DNA of 64,000 nucleotides from Halobacterium sp. KA-4 (lineage in GTDB: Archaea > Halobacteriota > Halobacteria > Halobacteriales > Halobacteriaceae), in assembly GCF_021028995.1 (NCBI RefSeq), contig NZ_JAJJZG010000004.1:62001-126000 (forward strand). The letters are read 5' to 3'. The position numbers and the translations under genes are program-made. Each line of letters starts with the position of its first letter. Positions within the stretch are counted from its first letter, which is position 1. The notes under the pieces were generated by a model. That model made no database searches, had not been told where the DNA came from, and was given only the letters and a program-made list of their open reading frames with translations. Positions 15,930 through 24,556 of the stretch are shown in pieces.

Positions 15930-16107
15930 TGGGGCCGGAGGGATTTGAACCCCCGATCGACTGATATCTCCGGTGCGCCTCGGAACTCCAGAGGGTCGTC
16001 GTCGCGGACCGATGATCAGTCGGCCGCTCGGTATACCAGTCTGGAATTTCGTCCCGGGCGCGTGGCCTCTGGAGTCAGTCGCCATCCCTGGCTTGGCCAC
16101 AGCCCCT
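15930..16107 (-). tRNA. tRNA-Trp (CCA) with 103-base intron
   Basis: The mature tRNA is 75 bases. Acceptor halves GGGGCTG and CGGCCCC pair with one G-U, the T-arm is GGGGGTTCAAATCCC, and the discriminator is A. The anticodon CCA is at 16072-16070. The anticodon stem ACTGA/TCAGT closes only if 15966-16068 is removed, which places a 103-base intron after position 37, the canonical archaeal site, with bulge-helix-bulge pairing around CTCCAGA and GGAGAT. In Haloferax volcanii and other euryarchaea the same intron carries a box C/D guide RNA for methylation of the tRNA itself. The intron here is the same length and contains CTGA boxes. Confidence 0.95.
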
Positions 16108-16202
16108 CGCGTTCCTTCGTACGGTGATTTGTCCTAAGTGCGTTTCGATTCGGCGTCTCAGGTCACCACCGACAAGGCAAACCCAGCCGTATCGGGGATA
16201 GT

Positions 16203-16505
16203 ATGATTGTACGCATGTGGCATGGGTGGACCGAGCCCGCCGACGCTGACGAGTATGAGGCGTTCGTGACCGAGACGGTGTTCCCGGACGCGAAACGCGA
16301 CATCCCCGAGTTGGAGAGTTTCGAGGTGTTGCGCCGCGATGCGGGCGACGAGGTAGAGTTCGTGACTATCGCGCGGTTCGCGTCGTGGGACGCAATCGAG
16401 TCGTTCGCGGGCGAGGAGTACGAGACCGCGCACGTTCCCGACCGCGCGGAGGCGCTGCTTGCGCGCTACGAGGAATCGGTCGCGCACTACGAGGTTCGCG
16501 CGTAG
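16203..16505 (+). CDS. Antibiotic-biosynthesis-monooxygenase-fold protein
   Basis: A 100-residue dimeric alpha/beta-barrel type protein. The pattern MIVRMWHGWTEPADADEYEA ... ESFEVLRRDAGDEVEFVTIARFASWDAI is typical of the ABM/stress-responsive small barrel families. Those act as heme or quinone oxygenases or have unknown roles. No metal site can be defined. It is transcribed away from tRNA-Trp and is followed by a small conserved gene. Confidence 0.7.
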   Translation: MIVRMWHGWTEPADADEYEAFVTETVFPDAKRDIPELESFEVLRRDAGDEVEFVTIARFASWDAIESFAGEEYETAHVPDRAEALLARYEESVAHYEVRA

Positions 16506-16542
16506 CGATTGGTCTTTCCGGGCCGAGAGCGAATCCGGAGGC

Positions 16543-16749
16543 ATGACGGAGTATCCGATTGTGGTCCGGGAAATCGGCGGGAAGATGCGACTCGGCGTTG
16601 AGGAAGCAGAGGCGTTGGACGCGGACCTCCGTGAGGTTGTCGCGGAGGCTTACGAGCGAATCGACGTCCAGGACTGCGGGGATGGCGAAGTCGTCGGGCA
16701 CGTGGTCGCGAGCGGCGACGAAATAGAGGACGTGCGCTGGAGTCGCTAG
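16543..16749 (+). CDS. Small conserved haloarchaeal protein, unknown function
   Basis: A 68-residue acidic protein starting MTEYPIVVREIGGKMRLGVE and ending EIEDVRWSR. One helix (EEAEALDADLREVVAEAYERI) sits between short strands. It follows the ABM-fold gene by 37 bases and overlaps the convergent zinc-ribbon gene by four bases. No domain is recognised. Confidence 0.6.
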   Translation: MTEYPIVVREIGGKMRLGVEEAEALDADLREVVAEAYERIDVQDCGDGEVVGHVVASGDEIEDVRWSR

Positions 16750-16970
16750 TCTTCTCGGGCGCTCCACTCGCAGTCTTGGCATTTGTAGCCGGTGACGAAC
16801 TCCGTCACCGAGGGCATGTAGCCGACGGAGAGGACGTCGCCGCCGCATTCGGGGCAGTCGCGGTCGGCGTCCTCGATGGGTTCGGCGTCCATCACGGACT
16901 CGCCTTCGACGAGCTCCGCGAGTTTTTTCGGGGTGACCATGCGGCCTTCGACGACGCGGTTGTCGGACAT
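16746..16970 (-). CDS. Zinc-ribbon protein (probably DUF5795)
   Basis: A 74-residue protein, MSDNRVVEGRMVTPKKLAEL ... with a zinc ribbon formed by DCPECGG and KCQDCEW. The conserved N-terminal helix plus C-terminal ribbon matches what I remember as haloarchaeal DUF5795; the number is from memory. It lies 45 bases downstream of the membrane protein gene on the same strand, which I recall as DUF5794, and the two probably belong together. Confidence 0.7.
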   Translation of the reverse strand: MSDNRVVEGRMVTPKKLAELVEGESVMDAEPIEDADRDCPECGGDVLSVGYMPSVTEFVTGYKCQDCEWSARED

Positions 16971-17015
16971 ACCGGCGGGACGGCCGCGGACGGCTAAAGA
17001 CTTCTCCTCGCTACC

Positions 17016-17900
17016 TCACAGCCAGGGCGCGCGTTCTTCGGCGCCGTCTTCGCCGGGGTAGCCGTAGGCGGCTTCGTCGTCGTCGGGGTCGCTGCCGCCG
17101 TCGGGCGTCGCGGCTGGTGCGGTGCTGTCGGGGCCGTCGTCGGCGGCTGGCGGGACGTCTGGGGTGTCGACGTCGGCTTCCTCGGGGTCGAACGCGAGGA
17201 GGCCAGCGACGGCGAAGACGACCAGTGGCGCTTGTGAGGGCACGAGTCCGAACACGGAGAGTGCGAGCGTGCCGAGTGCGACGGCGCTTCCGAATCGGAA
17301 GCGGTCGATGTCGACGACCTGGCGGAGGTACGGTTGGAGTGCGACGACTGCGAGTGCGAAGCCGACGGCGACGCCGCCGGCGGCTGCGGCGCGCAGCATC
17401 AATACGGGGTCGGACTTGAATACGAGTTCGGCGCCCGCGGGTTGGACGCTTGCGACGAATCCGAGGCCGATGATGATGCTGGGGGAGGGGAGGTAGTCGC
17501 CGATGGTGGAGCTGGCGGTCTTTGCGGCGATGGCGAGGATGACGATGGCGGCGAAGCGCTCGAAGGTGGGGATGTCGACGATGGTCGCGATGGTGGGCGC
17601 GAGCGCGGCTTCGGCGGCGGCGACGAGTATTAGCGGCGTGCCGACGACGAGGACGGTGATGGCTTGGGAGCGTGGGTCCTCGTCCATCTCTGCGAGGATG
17701 ACTGCGAGCGTTGCGCTCCCGCCGAAGACGAGCAGCCCGATTTGGGCGATGCCGATGTACGTGTCGAGTTCGCCCGCGAGCACGAGGGCGGCGAAGATGC
17801 CGTCCACGAGCGGGAGCAGCATGACGGTAGCGAGTAGTCGCGTGTCGCCGCCTACGCGTTGCTCTAGGCGGAGGGCGACGGGGTGGCGTGAGCTACTCAT
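17016..17900 (-). CDS. Membrane protein with acidic tail (probably DUF5794)
   Basis: A 294-residue protein with about seven hydrophobic helices from 20 to 230, then a disordered tail rich in Asp, Pro and Gly (about 235-294) that ends GAEERAPWL. The first part reads LRLEQRVGGDTRLLATVMLL. The length and tail match a conserved haloarchaeal family I recall as DUF5794. No transport or enzymatic motif is visible. It is upstream of the zinc-ribbon gene on the same strand and probably co-transcribed. Confidence 0.7.
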   Translation of the reverse strand: MSSSRHPVALRLEQRVGGDTRLLATVMLLPLVDGIFAALVLAGELDTYIGIAQIGLLVFGGSATLAVILAEMDEDPRSQAITVLVVGTPLILVAAAEAALAPTIATIVDIPTFERFAAIVILAIAAKTASSTIGDYLPSPSIIIGLGFVASVQPAGAELVFKSDPVLMLRAAAAGGVAVGFALAVVALQPYLRQVVDIDRFRFGSAVALGTLALSVFGLVPSQAPLVVFAVAGLLAFDPEEADVDTPDVPPAADDGPDSTAPAATPDGGSDPDDDEAAYGYPGEDGAEERAPWL

Positions 17901-17903
17901 GAA

Positions 17904-18089
17904 CTACCGGCCTAACCTAGACGAACTTTGGTTGGCCCGGCGATGCGGGGACGCGCGCGGCGTCGAGGGCGCGAGTGCCGGCGTTCCGAGCCAGAATGTG
18001 TCCATCAGTTTGCCGAAAAATGTGCGTGCGGCGGAGTCGACGGTGTGGTTACCGGCGGTACGCACTGCCTCGGGACTGATGGAGTCCAT
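17904..18089 (-). CDS. Doubtful short gene upstream of the DUF5794-like gene
   Basis: A possible 61-residue protein, MDSISPEAVRTAGNHTVDSA ... , ending a few bases before the membrane-protein start on the same strand. The first 40 residues look protein-like (amphipathic helix, then TFFGKLMDTFWLGTP), but the C-terminal 20 are Arg/Ser-rich and not acidic, so the true end or reality is unclear. From 18090 to 18395 I see nothing but the guaB upstream region. Confidence 0.25.
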   Translation of the reverse strand: MDSISPEAVRTAGNHTVDSAARTFFGKLMDTFWLGTPALAPSTPRASPHRRANQSSSRLGR

Positions 18090-18395
18090 ATGTACAACCA
18101 TTAGGGTCGGATGCATAAAGATTGCGTGAGAGACGGCCGCATGTGATAGAGGACCAAAACCTGTCTTTAAGTACCGAACTACTGTCCATCGGCGAGAGTG
18201 GACGATAGGCGGAAACACGACGACATACGCCTGGATATTCTAACGTTCGTCGCCGGAACGCCCATTCACTGTGCGTTCGTGGGATCCTATAGTAGCGATA
18301 CACGGACGTGCTTGGACTGGGGTAGCCACGGGAGTAGTTCACGCACGTTCGCCCAATCTCGGAACGTTTTTGCCACCGGCGATGCGACGATTTAC

Positions 18396-19895
18396 ATGGC
18401 GCACGACCCTTCCACGGACGGCCGATTCTCCGAGAAACTCCGCGTTCCAGAGGCATTGACCTTCGACGACGTACTCCTCCGCCCCGCGGAAAGCCGCGTC
18501 GAACCCGACGACGCCGACGTCAGCACCAAAGTCTCAACAAACGTCTCCCTGAACACGCCGATTCTCTCTGCGGCGATGGACACCGTCACGGAGTCCGACC
18601 TCGCCGCTGCGATGGCTCGCGAAGGCGGGCTCGGCGTCCTCCACCGCAACATGGACGTCGAGGAGACCGCCGCCGAAGTCGAGCGCGTGAAGCGCGCGGA
18701 CGAACTCGTCATCGACCGCGAGAACGTCGTCACCGCGACGCCCGAGCAGACCGTCAGCGAGGTCGACCGCATGATGAGCCACGAGGGCGTCTCCGGCGCC
18801 CCCGTCGTCGACGACGACGACCGCGTGCTCGGCATCATCTCCGGGACGGACATCCGCCCATACCTCGAAGTCGGCGAGTCCGACACGGTCCGCGAGGCGA
18901 TGACCGACGAGGTCATCACCGCCAGCGAAGACGTCGACGCCCGCGACGCCCTCGAACTCATGTACGAGCACAAAATCGAGCGCGTCCCGCTCGTGGACGA
19001 CGAGGACCGCCTCGTCGGCCTCGTCACGATGCAGGGCATCCTCGAACGCCGCGAACACGAGGACGCCGCTCGCGACGAAGAAGGCCACCTGCGCGTCGGC
19101 GTCGCCGTCGGTCCCTTCGAGGAGGACCGCGCGACCGCCGCCGACGACGCTGGCGCGGACGTCCTGTTCATCGACTGCGCGCACGCCCACAACAAGAACG
19201 TCATCCAGTCCGCGCGCGAAATCAGCGAAATCGTTGAGGCCGACGTCGTCGTCGGGAACGTCGGCACCAGCGAGGCCGCCGCGGAAATCGTCGACTTCGC
19301 CGACGGCATCAAGGTCGGCATCGGACCGGGCTCCATCTGCACCACACGCGTCGTCACGGGCGCCGGCATGCCCCAGATTACGGCCGTCTCCGAGGTCGCA
19401 GACGTCGCCCACCCCGAGGATGTCCCTGTCATCGCGGACGGCGGTATCCGGTACTCTGGCGACGCTGCGAAGGCTATCGCCGCGGGCGCCGACGCCGTCA
19501 TGCTCGGTTCGTACTTCGCGGGCACCGAGGAAGCCCCGGGCCGCGTCATCACGATGAACGGCAAGAAGTACAAGCAGTACCGCGGCATGGGCTCGGTCGG
19601 CGCGATGCAGTCCGGCGGTGGCGACCGCTACCTCAAGGAAGAAGACGAAGACGAGGAGTTCGTCCCCGAGGGCGTCGAAGCCGCGACCCCCTACAAGGGC
19701 CCGCTCTCCCAGGAACTTCACCAGCTCATCGGCGGCATCCAGTCCGGCATGGGCTACGTCGGCGCCGAAACCATCCCGCAGTTCAAGGCGGACGCGGAGT
19801 TCGTTCGCGTCTCCGCTGCGGGCCAGACCGAGGGCCACCCCCACGACGTGATGATTACGGACGAAGCACCCAACTACAGCCCGCAGAACGAGTAA
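18396..19895 (+). CDS. guaB: IMP dehydrogenase
   Basis: A 499-residue TIM-barrel enzyme that oxidises IMP to XMP with NAD, the committed step to GMP. The barrel is interrupted by two CBS modules (about 105-230: PEQTVSEVDRMMSHEGVSGA ... EHKIERVPLVDDEDRLVGLV). The catalytic cysteine is C315 in GIGPGSICTTR. The IMP loop is ADGGIRYSGDAAKA and the flap is RYLKEEDEDEEFVPEG. The start at 18396 gives the usual length; the upstream in-frame extension to 18198 is not family-like. A perfect hairpin follows the stop. Confidence 0.96.
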   Translation: MAHDPSTDGRFSEKLRVPEALTFDDVLLRPAESRVEPDDADVSTKVSTNVSLNTPILSAAMDTVTESDLAAAMAREGGLGVLHRNMDVEETAAEVERVKRADELVIDRENVVTATPEQTVSEVDRMMSHEGVSGAPVVDDDDRVLGIISGTDIRPYLEVGESDTVREAMTDEVITASEDVDARDALELMYEHKIERVPLVDDEDRLVGLVTMQGILERREHEDAARDEEGHLRVGVAVGPFEEDRATAADDAGADVLFIDCAHAHNKNVIQSAREISEIVEADVVVGNVGTSEAAAEIVDFADGIKVGIGPGSICTTRVVTGAGMPQITAVSEVADVAHPEDVPVIADGGIRYSGDAAKAIAAGADAVMLGSYFAGTEEAPGRVITMNGKKYKQYRGMGSVGAMQSGGGDRYLKEEDEDEEFVPEGVEAATPYKGPLSQELHQLIGGIQSGMGYVGAETIPQFKADAEFVRVSAAGQTEGHPHDVMITDEAPNYSPQNE

Positions 19896-19899
19896 CGTA

Positions 19900-19916
19900 G
19901 CCAGCGCCGCGCTGGC
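19900..19916 (+). terminator. Hairpin behind guaB
   Basis: GCCAGCGCCGCGCTGGC is an 8-1-8 perfect inverted repeat five bases after the guaB stop. It sits between convergent genes. No T-run follows, so it may act in mRNA 3' processing rather than as a classical terminator. Confidence 0.45.
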
Positions 19917-19919
19917 CGC

Positions 19920-20042
19920 TCAGAGTCCTTCTCCGTCGACTTCGCAGCGCGGACTACAATACTGGTTCGTGGCCGCTTTCGAATCCTCAAACGCCTGGAA
20001 ATCGTCGCCACACGTCTGGCATTCGTACGTTTCGAACGCCAT
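19920..20042 (-). CDS. Zinc-finger mini-protein
   Basis: A 40-residue protein, MAFETYECQTCGDDFQAFED ... NQYCSPRCEVDGEGL. CxxC (8/11) and a C-x3-C pair (29/33) make one zinc site. It is convergent with guaB and followed on the same strand side by a stress-protein gene 67 bases away. It belongs to the large group of haloarchaeal zinc mini-proteins without known roles. Confidence 0.7.
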   Translation of the reverse strand: MAFETYECQTCGDDFQAFEDSKAATNQYCSPRCEVDGEGL

Positions 20043-20109
20043 GCCTGGGGGATGCGACGCCTCCAAAAAATGCGTTACGGTAGCCCGTTCGCGCGATAGC
20101 GGGCCGCGC

Positions 20110-20529
20110 TCAGGCCTCTTCGCCGGTCACGACGACCGGACGGTCGGCGTTCAGGATGACCGACTGCGTGACGCTGCCGAAGATGGCCTTCCCCGCGGGC
20201 GAGCGCTTTCGCCCGCCGAGCACGATGGCGTCGACGTCGTACTCGTCGGCTTCCGCGATGATGTCGTCGGTGGTGTCCCCGGAGTCGTCATGGACCTGGA
20301 CGTCGATGCCCGCGTCCTCCAAGAACTCCTGTGCGCGCCGCACCGACTGGATGCGGCTCGCGGACTTGAACTGCTGGACGTCCTCGGGGAGGTCTTCGGA
20401 GTCACCAGTGAACACGAACAGTACGATAGCTTCGACGCTTTCGGCGGCGTCGGGCAGGTTCGCGACGTATCGAGCCTGCGCGAGCGCGCGATCTACGTCG
20501 TCGTCAACCGGTACCAGCACGCGGTACAT
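20110..20529 (-). CDS. Universal stress protein (UspA family)
   Basis: A 139-residue UspA-fold protein starting MYRVLVPVDDDVDRALAQA. The C-terminal loop is LGGRKRSPAGKAIFGSVTQS, which fits the G-x2-G-x9-G-(S/T) ATP-binding motif and is the closest relative in the window to the 4.4-kb stress protein (shared GRKRSP-GKAIFG). The ATG at 20529 is chosen rather than the one three codons upstream because family members begin at this strand. It lies just downstream of the histidine kinase gene on the same strand, so it may be an output of that unit. Confidence 0.88.
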   Translation of the reverse strand: MYRVLVPVDDDVDRALAQARYVANLPDAAESVEAIVLFVFTGDSEDLPEDVQQFKSASRIQSVRRAQEFLEDAGIDVQVHDDSGDTTDDIIAEADEYDVDAIVLGGRKRSPAGKAIFGSVTQSVILNADRPVVVTGEEA

Positions 20530-20560
20530 GTTCCCCACGACGTCCGACGGGGGCTTAAAA

Positions 20561-22003
20561 CTACGCGCGTTCGACGGACGGATCGTCGCCGTCTAGCACG
20601 CCACGGAGTTCGAACCGCGCGCCGCCACCGTCGGCGTCGGTCGCGCTGACCGTCCAGCCGTGTGCGTCCGCAATCTGCTTCACGATGGCGAGCCCGAATC
20701 CGGTGCCGTGATCGGCGGTTGTGTACCCGGACTCGAACAACTGGTCGCGGTCGACGCCGGCCAGCCCAGGGCCGTCGTCGGCGACGTAGACACCGCGCCC
20801 GTCGTCGGTCACCCCGACCTCGACGGAAACGGCCGGGCCGCCGTGCTCGACGGCGTTCCGGAACAGGTTCGCGAACACCTCCTGAATGCGGGCAGGGTCC
20901 CCCGACACCGTTTGGTCGGTCAGCGCCGAGTCAACGTGGAGCGTCGCGTCCGCCGTCGTCACGTTGGCCCATGAGTCGGCAACCAGTCCCGCCAGCGGGA
21001 CCGACGTCCGCTCGCCGATGACGCTGCCCTGCCGGGCAAGCTGGAGGAGTTCCGCTATCATCTCGGTCATGCGTTCGTGGGCGGTCTCGACGCGCTCGAA
21101 GGCTTCCGGGTCGCCCGTGCGTTCGGCCTGGTCGAGCCACCCGCAGGCGATGCCAAGCGGATTCCGCATCTCGTGGGCGAGCACGCCCGCGAACTCGTCG
21201 AGCCGGTCGACTTGTCGCTGGAGTTCCCGCTCGTGGTGGATGCGCTCGGTGACGTCCCGGAGGATGAGTATCCGATGCCCGGGCTCGATGTCGAGGTCGT
21301 TCCCGTTGCACTCCACGTAGCGGCGTTCGGTCGCCGTCTGCACGGGGATGACCGTCGACTCGTCGCGGTCGCCGTCCCGGGACGCACGCATCTCCTCGAC
21401 GGATGCAGGGTCGAACGCGTCGAAGGCGTCCAGCGGGCGACCGTGGCACTCGCCCGTGACGCCGACGAGGTCGCGGAACGCGGCGTTGCTGTCCGCGACA
21501 ATCCCGTCAGCATCGACGACTATCGCGGGGTCGGGGCTCGTCTCGAACAGCGTACGGAAGCGGTCCTCGCTGGCCGCGAGTTCACGGGAGAGGCCGCGCC
21601 GCGACAGCAGCCCGCGGATGCGAGCATGGAGGACCGCCTTCTGGACCGGCATGGAGACGACGTCGTCGACGCTCGACCAGATGTCCGCGGCGGTGCGCAG
21701 GTCGTCGTTGGACACGAGCAACAGTACTGGGCAGAACAGCGACTCCTCGTGTTGGCGGTAGGCGGCGACCCAGTCGGCGTGGCGGTCGTAGGCGCCCTCG
21801 TCGAGCAACAACAGGTCCGCGCGCTCGGCGACGTCCTCGAACGTGACGCCCTCGGTCGCCGGCGTGAGCACGTCATAGGTCGCGTCCAGCCATTCCGTGA
21901 GGAGCGCGCGGTTCTGGTCGTGTGAGAGCACCGCGCCGATGCACAGCGGTTCGTCGTCCACGAAGACCCCCTCGGACTGCTGTTCCGTGTGGGGGCCCGA
22001 CAT
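20561..22003 (-). CDS. Histidine kinase with receiver-like and PAS domains
   Basis: A 480-residue soluble sensor kinase. An N-terminal receiver-like domain (about 18-135) has LLLLDEG with a possible phospho-acceptor D68 but not the usual acidic pair. A PAS domain (about 145-260: DRFRTLFETSPDPAIVVDAD) follows. The HisKA box is FAGVLAHEMRNPLG with H277. The ATPase domain is complete: NLFRNAVEHGG, DDGPGLAG and GTGFGLAIV. No membrane helix is seen, so it senses a cytoplasmic signal. It ends the three-gene unit with the KaiC-like and HalX genes; the intergenic gap to the KaiC-like gene is 7 bases. Confidence 0.92.
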   Translation of the reverse strand: MSGPHTEQQSEGVFVDDEPLCIGAVLSHDQNRALLTEWLDATYDVLTPATEGVTFEDVAERADLLLLDEGAYDRHADWVAAYRQHEESLFCPVLLLVSNDDLRTAADIWSSVDDVVSMPVQKAVLHARIRGLLSRRGLSRELAASEDRFRTLFETSPDPAIVVDADGIVADSNAAFRDLVGVTGECHGRPLDAFDAFDPASVEEMRASRDGDRDESTVIPVQTATERRYVECNGNDLDIEPGHRILILRDVTERIHHERELQRQVDRLDEFAGVLAHEMRNPLGIACGWLDQAERTGDPEAFERVETAHERMTEMIAELLQLARQGSVIGERTSVPLAGLVADSWANVTTADATLHVDSALTDQTVSGDPARIQEVFANLFRNAVEHGGPAVSVEVGVTDDGRGVYVADDGPGLAGVDRDQLFESGYTTADHGTGFGLAIVKQIADAHGWTVSATDADGGGARFELRGVLDGDDPSVERA

Positions 22004-22010
22004 AGCGGGG

Positions 22011-23474
22011 TTACGAATCCGTCGCTCCGTCGTTCACGAATTCTGGGGTCCCGGTCAGCAGGCCGCGCAGATTCGTGAGCGGCTCGCCGACCTTGATGCC
22101 GTGTTCGGTTATCTCGAGGGGGCGCAGCGTCCGCTCGAAGTCGCTGGTGCGCTTCTTGAGCACGCCAATCACCTTTCGGAGTTCGCCCTCAACCTCGACG
22201 TGGCGCAGGAAGACGATGTTGTCCGCGAGGTAGCTGATGCCGACCTCCGTCGGCTGGAAGTCGCCCGTGAGGTGGCCGACCTCGTCGACGAAGACGACGG
22301 TTACGCCCATGTTCTTGAGGTAGCGGCCGAGCGCGTGCAGCCGCCGCACGAGCGTCTCGTCGTCGCCCGCGAGCGCGAGCTTGTATCCCTTGATGCCGTC
22401 GATCATCACGATTTCGGTGTCGCGCTGTTCGACCTCCTCGCGCACCATGCTCGCGAACTCCTGTGGCGTCAAGTCCAGGGGGTCCATCTCCTCGATGGCG
22501 AGCGTGCCGCGGTCGACCATCTCCTCGACGGGGATGTTGACGGCTTCCGAGCGCGTGAGGAACGTCGTCCGGCTCTCCTCGAAGAGATAGACGACCGAGC
22601 GCTCGCCGCGTCCCGCGGCTTCCTTCATGAACTGCGTGCCCGTGGTGGTCTTGCCGGCGCCGCTGGGCCCGCTGATGACGCTGACCGTGCCGCGTTCGAG
22701 CCCGCCGTGCAGCAGTTCGTCCAGTTCCGGGACGCCCGCGGAGATGGACTCGGAGACGAACGTCTGCTTGTACTCGCCGGGCTGCAGTTCGGGGAACACC
22801 CGAACGCCGTCGTCGGTGATGCGGAACGTGTGTTCGCCACCCTGGGTCGACGACCCGCGGAACTTCGGGACGGAGATCTGGCGCGACTCGCGCGTGTGTT
22901 CGAGGTCGAGCGTCCCGTCCGCGATGAATTGGATGTCGTCGTCGGGGTTGTTGGGCGTCGCCTGCGAGGTGAACAGGACGGTCCCGTCCTGCTCGCCGAG
23001 GAACTGCTGGAGCGCCAGCACCTGCTTGCGGAACTGGTACTCGTCCCCGGAAAGGTACCGGAGCTGCGTAATCGGGTCGATGAAGATGCGTGCCGGGTCC
23101 AGTTCCTCGATGCGCTCGACGATGGCCTCGTTGAACGCGTCCGCCTCGACTTCCTCCGCGGCGAAGACGCTGTACGACTGGCTCTCGGTGAACACCTCGC
23201 TCTCGGGCGTGAGGCTCAGGAACTCGACGTCGCCGAGGTCGAAGCCGACCGCAGCCGCGTTCGCCTTCACGTCCTCGACGGACTCTTCGAGGTTGACGTA
23301 CAGTACCGTCTCGTCGTTCTCGACGCCCGCTGTGAGGTAGTGGTAGCCGAAGATGGTCTTCCCGGTGCCGGGTTCGCCGCGCGCGAGGTACGCCCGCCCG
23401 GGGACAAACCCGCCGTTCAGCACCGCGTCAAGACCGTCGATGCCCGTCGAGACGCGTTCCTCAATACCGGGCAT
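22011..23474 (-). CDS. KaiC-like double RecA ATPase
   Basis: A 487-residue protein with two KaiC-type ATPase domains. Walker A motifs are GEPGTGKT at 33-40 and GPSGAGKT at 269-276. Each is followed by the glutamate pair typical of KaiC (NLEES near 61 and LFEES near 295) and Walker B strands (ARIFIDPITQL, IVMIDGIKGY). Cyanobacterial KaiC is a clock ATPase; haloarchaeal relatives (the Cir proteins) cycle with light, and others act in signalling. The C-terminal autokinase segment of true KaiC is not evident. Its ATG overlaps the HalX gene stop by one base. Confidence 0.93.
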   Translation of the reverse strand: MPGIEERVSTGIDGLDAVLNGGFVPGRAYLARGEPGTGKTIFGYHYLTAGVENDETVLYVNLEESVEDVKANAAAVGFDLGDVEFLSLTPESEVFTESQSYSVFAAEEVEADAFNEAIVERIEELDPARIFIDPITQLRYLSGDEYQFRKQVLALQQFLGEQDGTVLFTSQATPNNPDDDIQFIADGTLDLEHTRESRQISVPKFRGSSTQGGEHTFRITDDGVRVFPELQPGEYKQTFVSESISAGVPELDELLHGGLERGTVSVISGPSGAGKTTTGTQFMKEAAGRGERSVVYLFEESRTTFLTRSEAVNIPVEEMVDRGTLAIEEMDPLDLTPQEFASMVREEVEQRDTEIVMIDGIKGYKLALAGDDETLVRRLHALGRYLKNMGVTVVFVDEVGHLTGDFQPTEVGISYLADNIVFLRHVEVEGELRKVIGVLKKRTSDFERTLRPLEITEHGIKVGEPLTNLRGLLTGTPEFVNDGATDS

Positions 23475-24082
23475 CAGATGCTCCCCCCGCCGGTGTCGCG
23501 GACGTCCCCATCAGCGTCCTGTTCGATGCGGTGGAATTGTGCCTCGAAGTCGTCGTCGTCGAAGTCGCTGGCGAGCGTGTCCGTCTCGCGTTCCAGCGAT
23601 TCGATTTCGGCCTGCAGCGCCTCGTATTTCGGGTCGCTGGCGGCGTCGTCGCCGTACTGTGCTTCCAGCGCGGCGCGCTTCGTGACCAGTTGGAAGTACC
23701 GCTGGACTGCGGTGTCGTGGTGTTTGCGCGTTAGCAGTGTCTCCACGACGTCGTGGATGTCTTCGTTCGTCACGGGCTTGGTGAGGTATGCGTCGAAGCC
23801 CATTTCGACGATGTCGAAGTCGGGGTCGACGGCGGTTACCATCGCCACCCGGCAGTCGAGGTCGCGCTCGCGGACCTCTGTGAGTACGGCGTCTCCGGAG
23901 AGGTCCGGCATGCGGCGGTCCAGCAGGACAACGTCGATTGAGTCGTCGAGTGAATCGAGCGCCGCCTGCCCGCTGTAGGCGGTCCGCACGGTGTAGTCAG
24001 CGGACAGCCATGCGGTGAATAGGTCGGCGAGGTCCTTCTCGTCGTCGACGACGAGGACCACTGGTGGGTTTTCTTGGTCCAT
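23474..24082 (-). CDS. Response regulator with HalX domain
   Basis: A 202-residue protein. The receiver domain (1-120) has the acidic pair D13/D14, phospho-acceptor D55 in LLDRRMPDLSG and the lysine in YLTKPVTNEDI. The C-terminal HalX region (about 130-190: YFQLVTKRAALEAQYGDDAA) is an acidic helical coil without any DNA-binding motif, so output is probably by protein contact. I start at the ATG at 24082; the upstream extension is not family-like. It is the first gene of the HalX-KaiC-kinase unit and overlaps the next gene by one base. Confidence 0.92.
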   Translation of the reverse strand: MDQENPPVVLVVDDEKDLADLFTAWLSADYTVRTAYSGQAALDSLDDSIDVVLLDRRMPDLSGDAVLTEVRERDLDCRVAMVTAVDPDFDIVEMGFDAYLTKPVTNEDIHDVVETLLTRKHHDTAVQRYFQLVTKRAALEAQYGDDAASDPKYEALQAEIESLERETDTLASDFDDDDFEAQFHRIEQDADGDVRDTGGGSI

Positions 24083-24482
24083 AAGCGGCAACGTGTTCTG
24101 GTTCTTCAGAGACGGGGACGACGTTAAGTCGTTTCGACAAGTGTACAAATGAACGACAAGTATTTCAAATTTCTATCCATTCCTATTCCCGGAATAAACA
24201 AACGGTCGCAGTCCCACGCCGTGTGAACAGATTAGTGAAAACACGTTTCGGTTGTTCGCGGAGTACGCTCTGGAAACGGTGGAGTGCCTCGTCTGTGGGT
24301 GTTAGAGCTCTACACTCCACTCTGGAACCTCTGCCACAGCAGCAAACGGCACACGAGGTGCTCCCGATCATTGTATCTGACGCCAAAACGACGGGTGTAG
24401 CCGAGCCTACTAATTCTCGCAACCCCTGTAAATCAATAGTTCAGCCACTAACAGTCTGACTCAGTATCCGTCGTTGAGAAAG
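24083..24482. other. Gap of 400 bases between HalX gene and tRNA-Lys
   Basis: The part next to the HalX gene (to about 24180) is AT-richer and holds its promoter. The remainder has short open frames on both strands, such as 24183-24422 on the minus strand, whose composition (many Cys and Arg, few acidic residues) is unlike a haloarchaeal protein. No repeat of the tRNA end was found, so there is no support for an integration scar. Confidence 0.4.
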
Positions 24483-24556
24483 CGGGCCGGGCGCGATTTG
24501 AACACGCGACCGACGGATTAAGAGTCCGTCGCTCTGCCAAACTGAGCTACCGGCCC
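24483..24556 (-). tRNA. tRNA-Lys (CTT)
   Basis: A 74-base cloverleaf without intron. The acceptor stem is GGGCCGG/CCGGCCC with discriminator G. The D-arm is AGCTCAGTTTGGCAGAGC. The anticodon stem GACGGA/TCCGTC encloses CUCUUAA with anticodon CTT (complement of 24520-24522). The T-arm is GCGTGTTCAAATCGC. CCA is not encoded, as usual in haloarchaea. Confidence 0.96.

Noticed and set aside
24183-24422. Minus-strand frame of 79 codons next to tRNA-Lys
   Set aside because: Composition is unlike haloarchaeal proteins and no motif is visible; no repeat of the tRNA end supports an integrated element.
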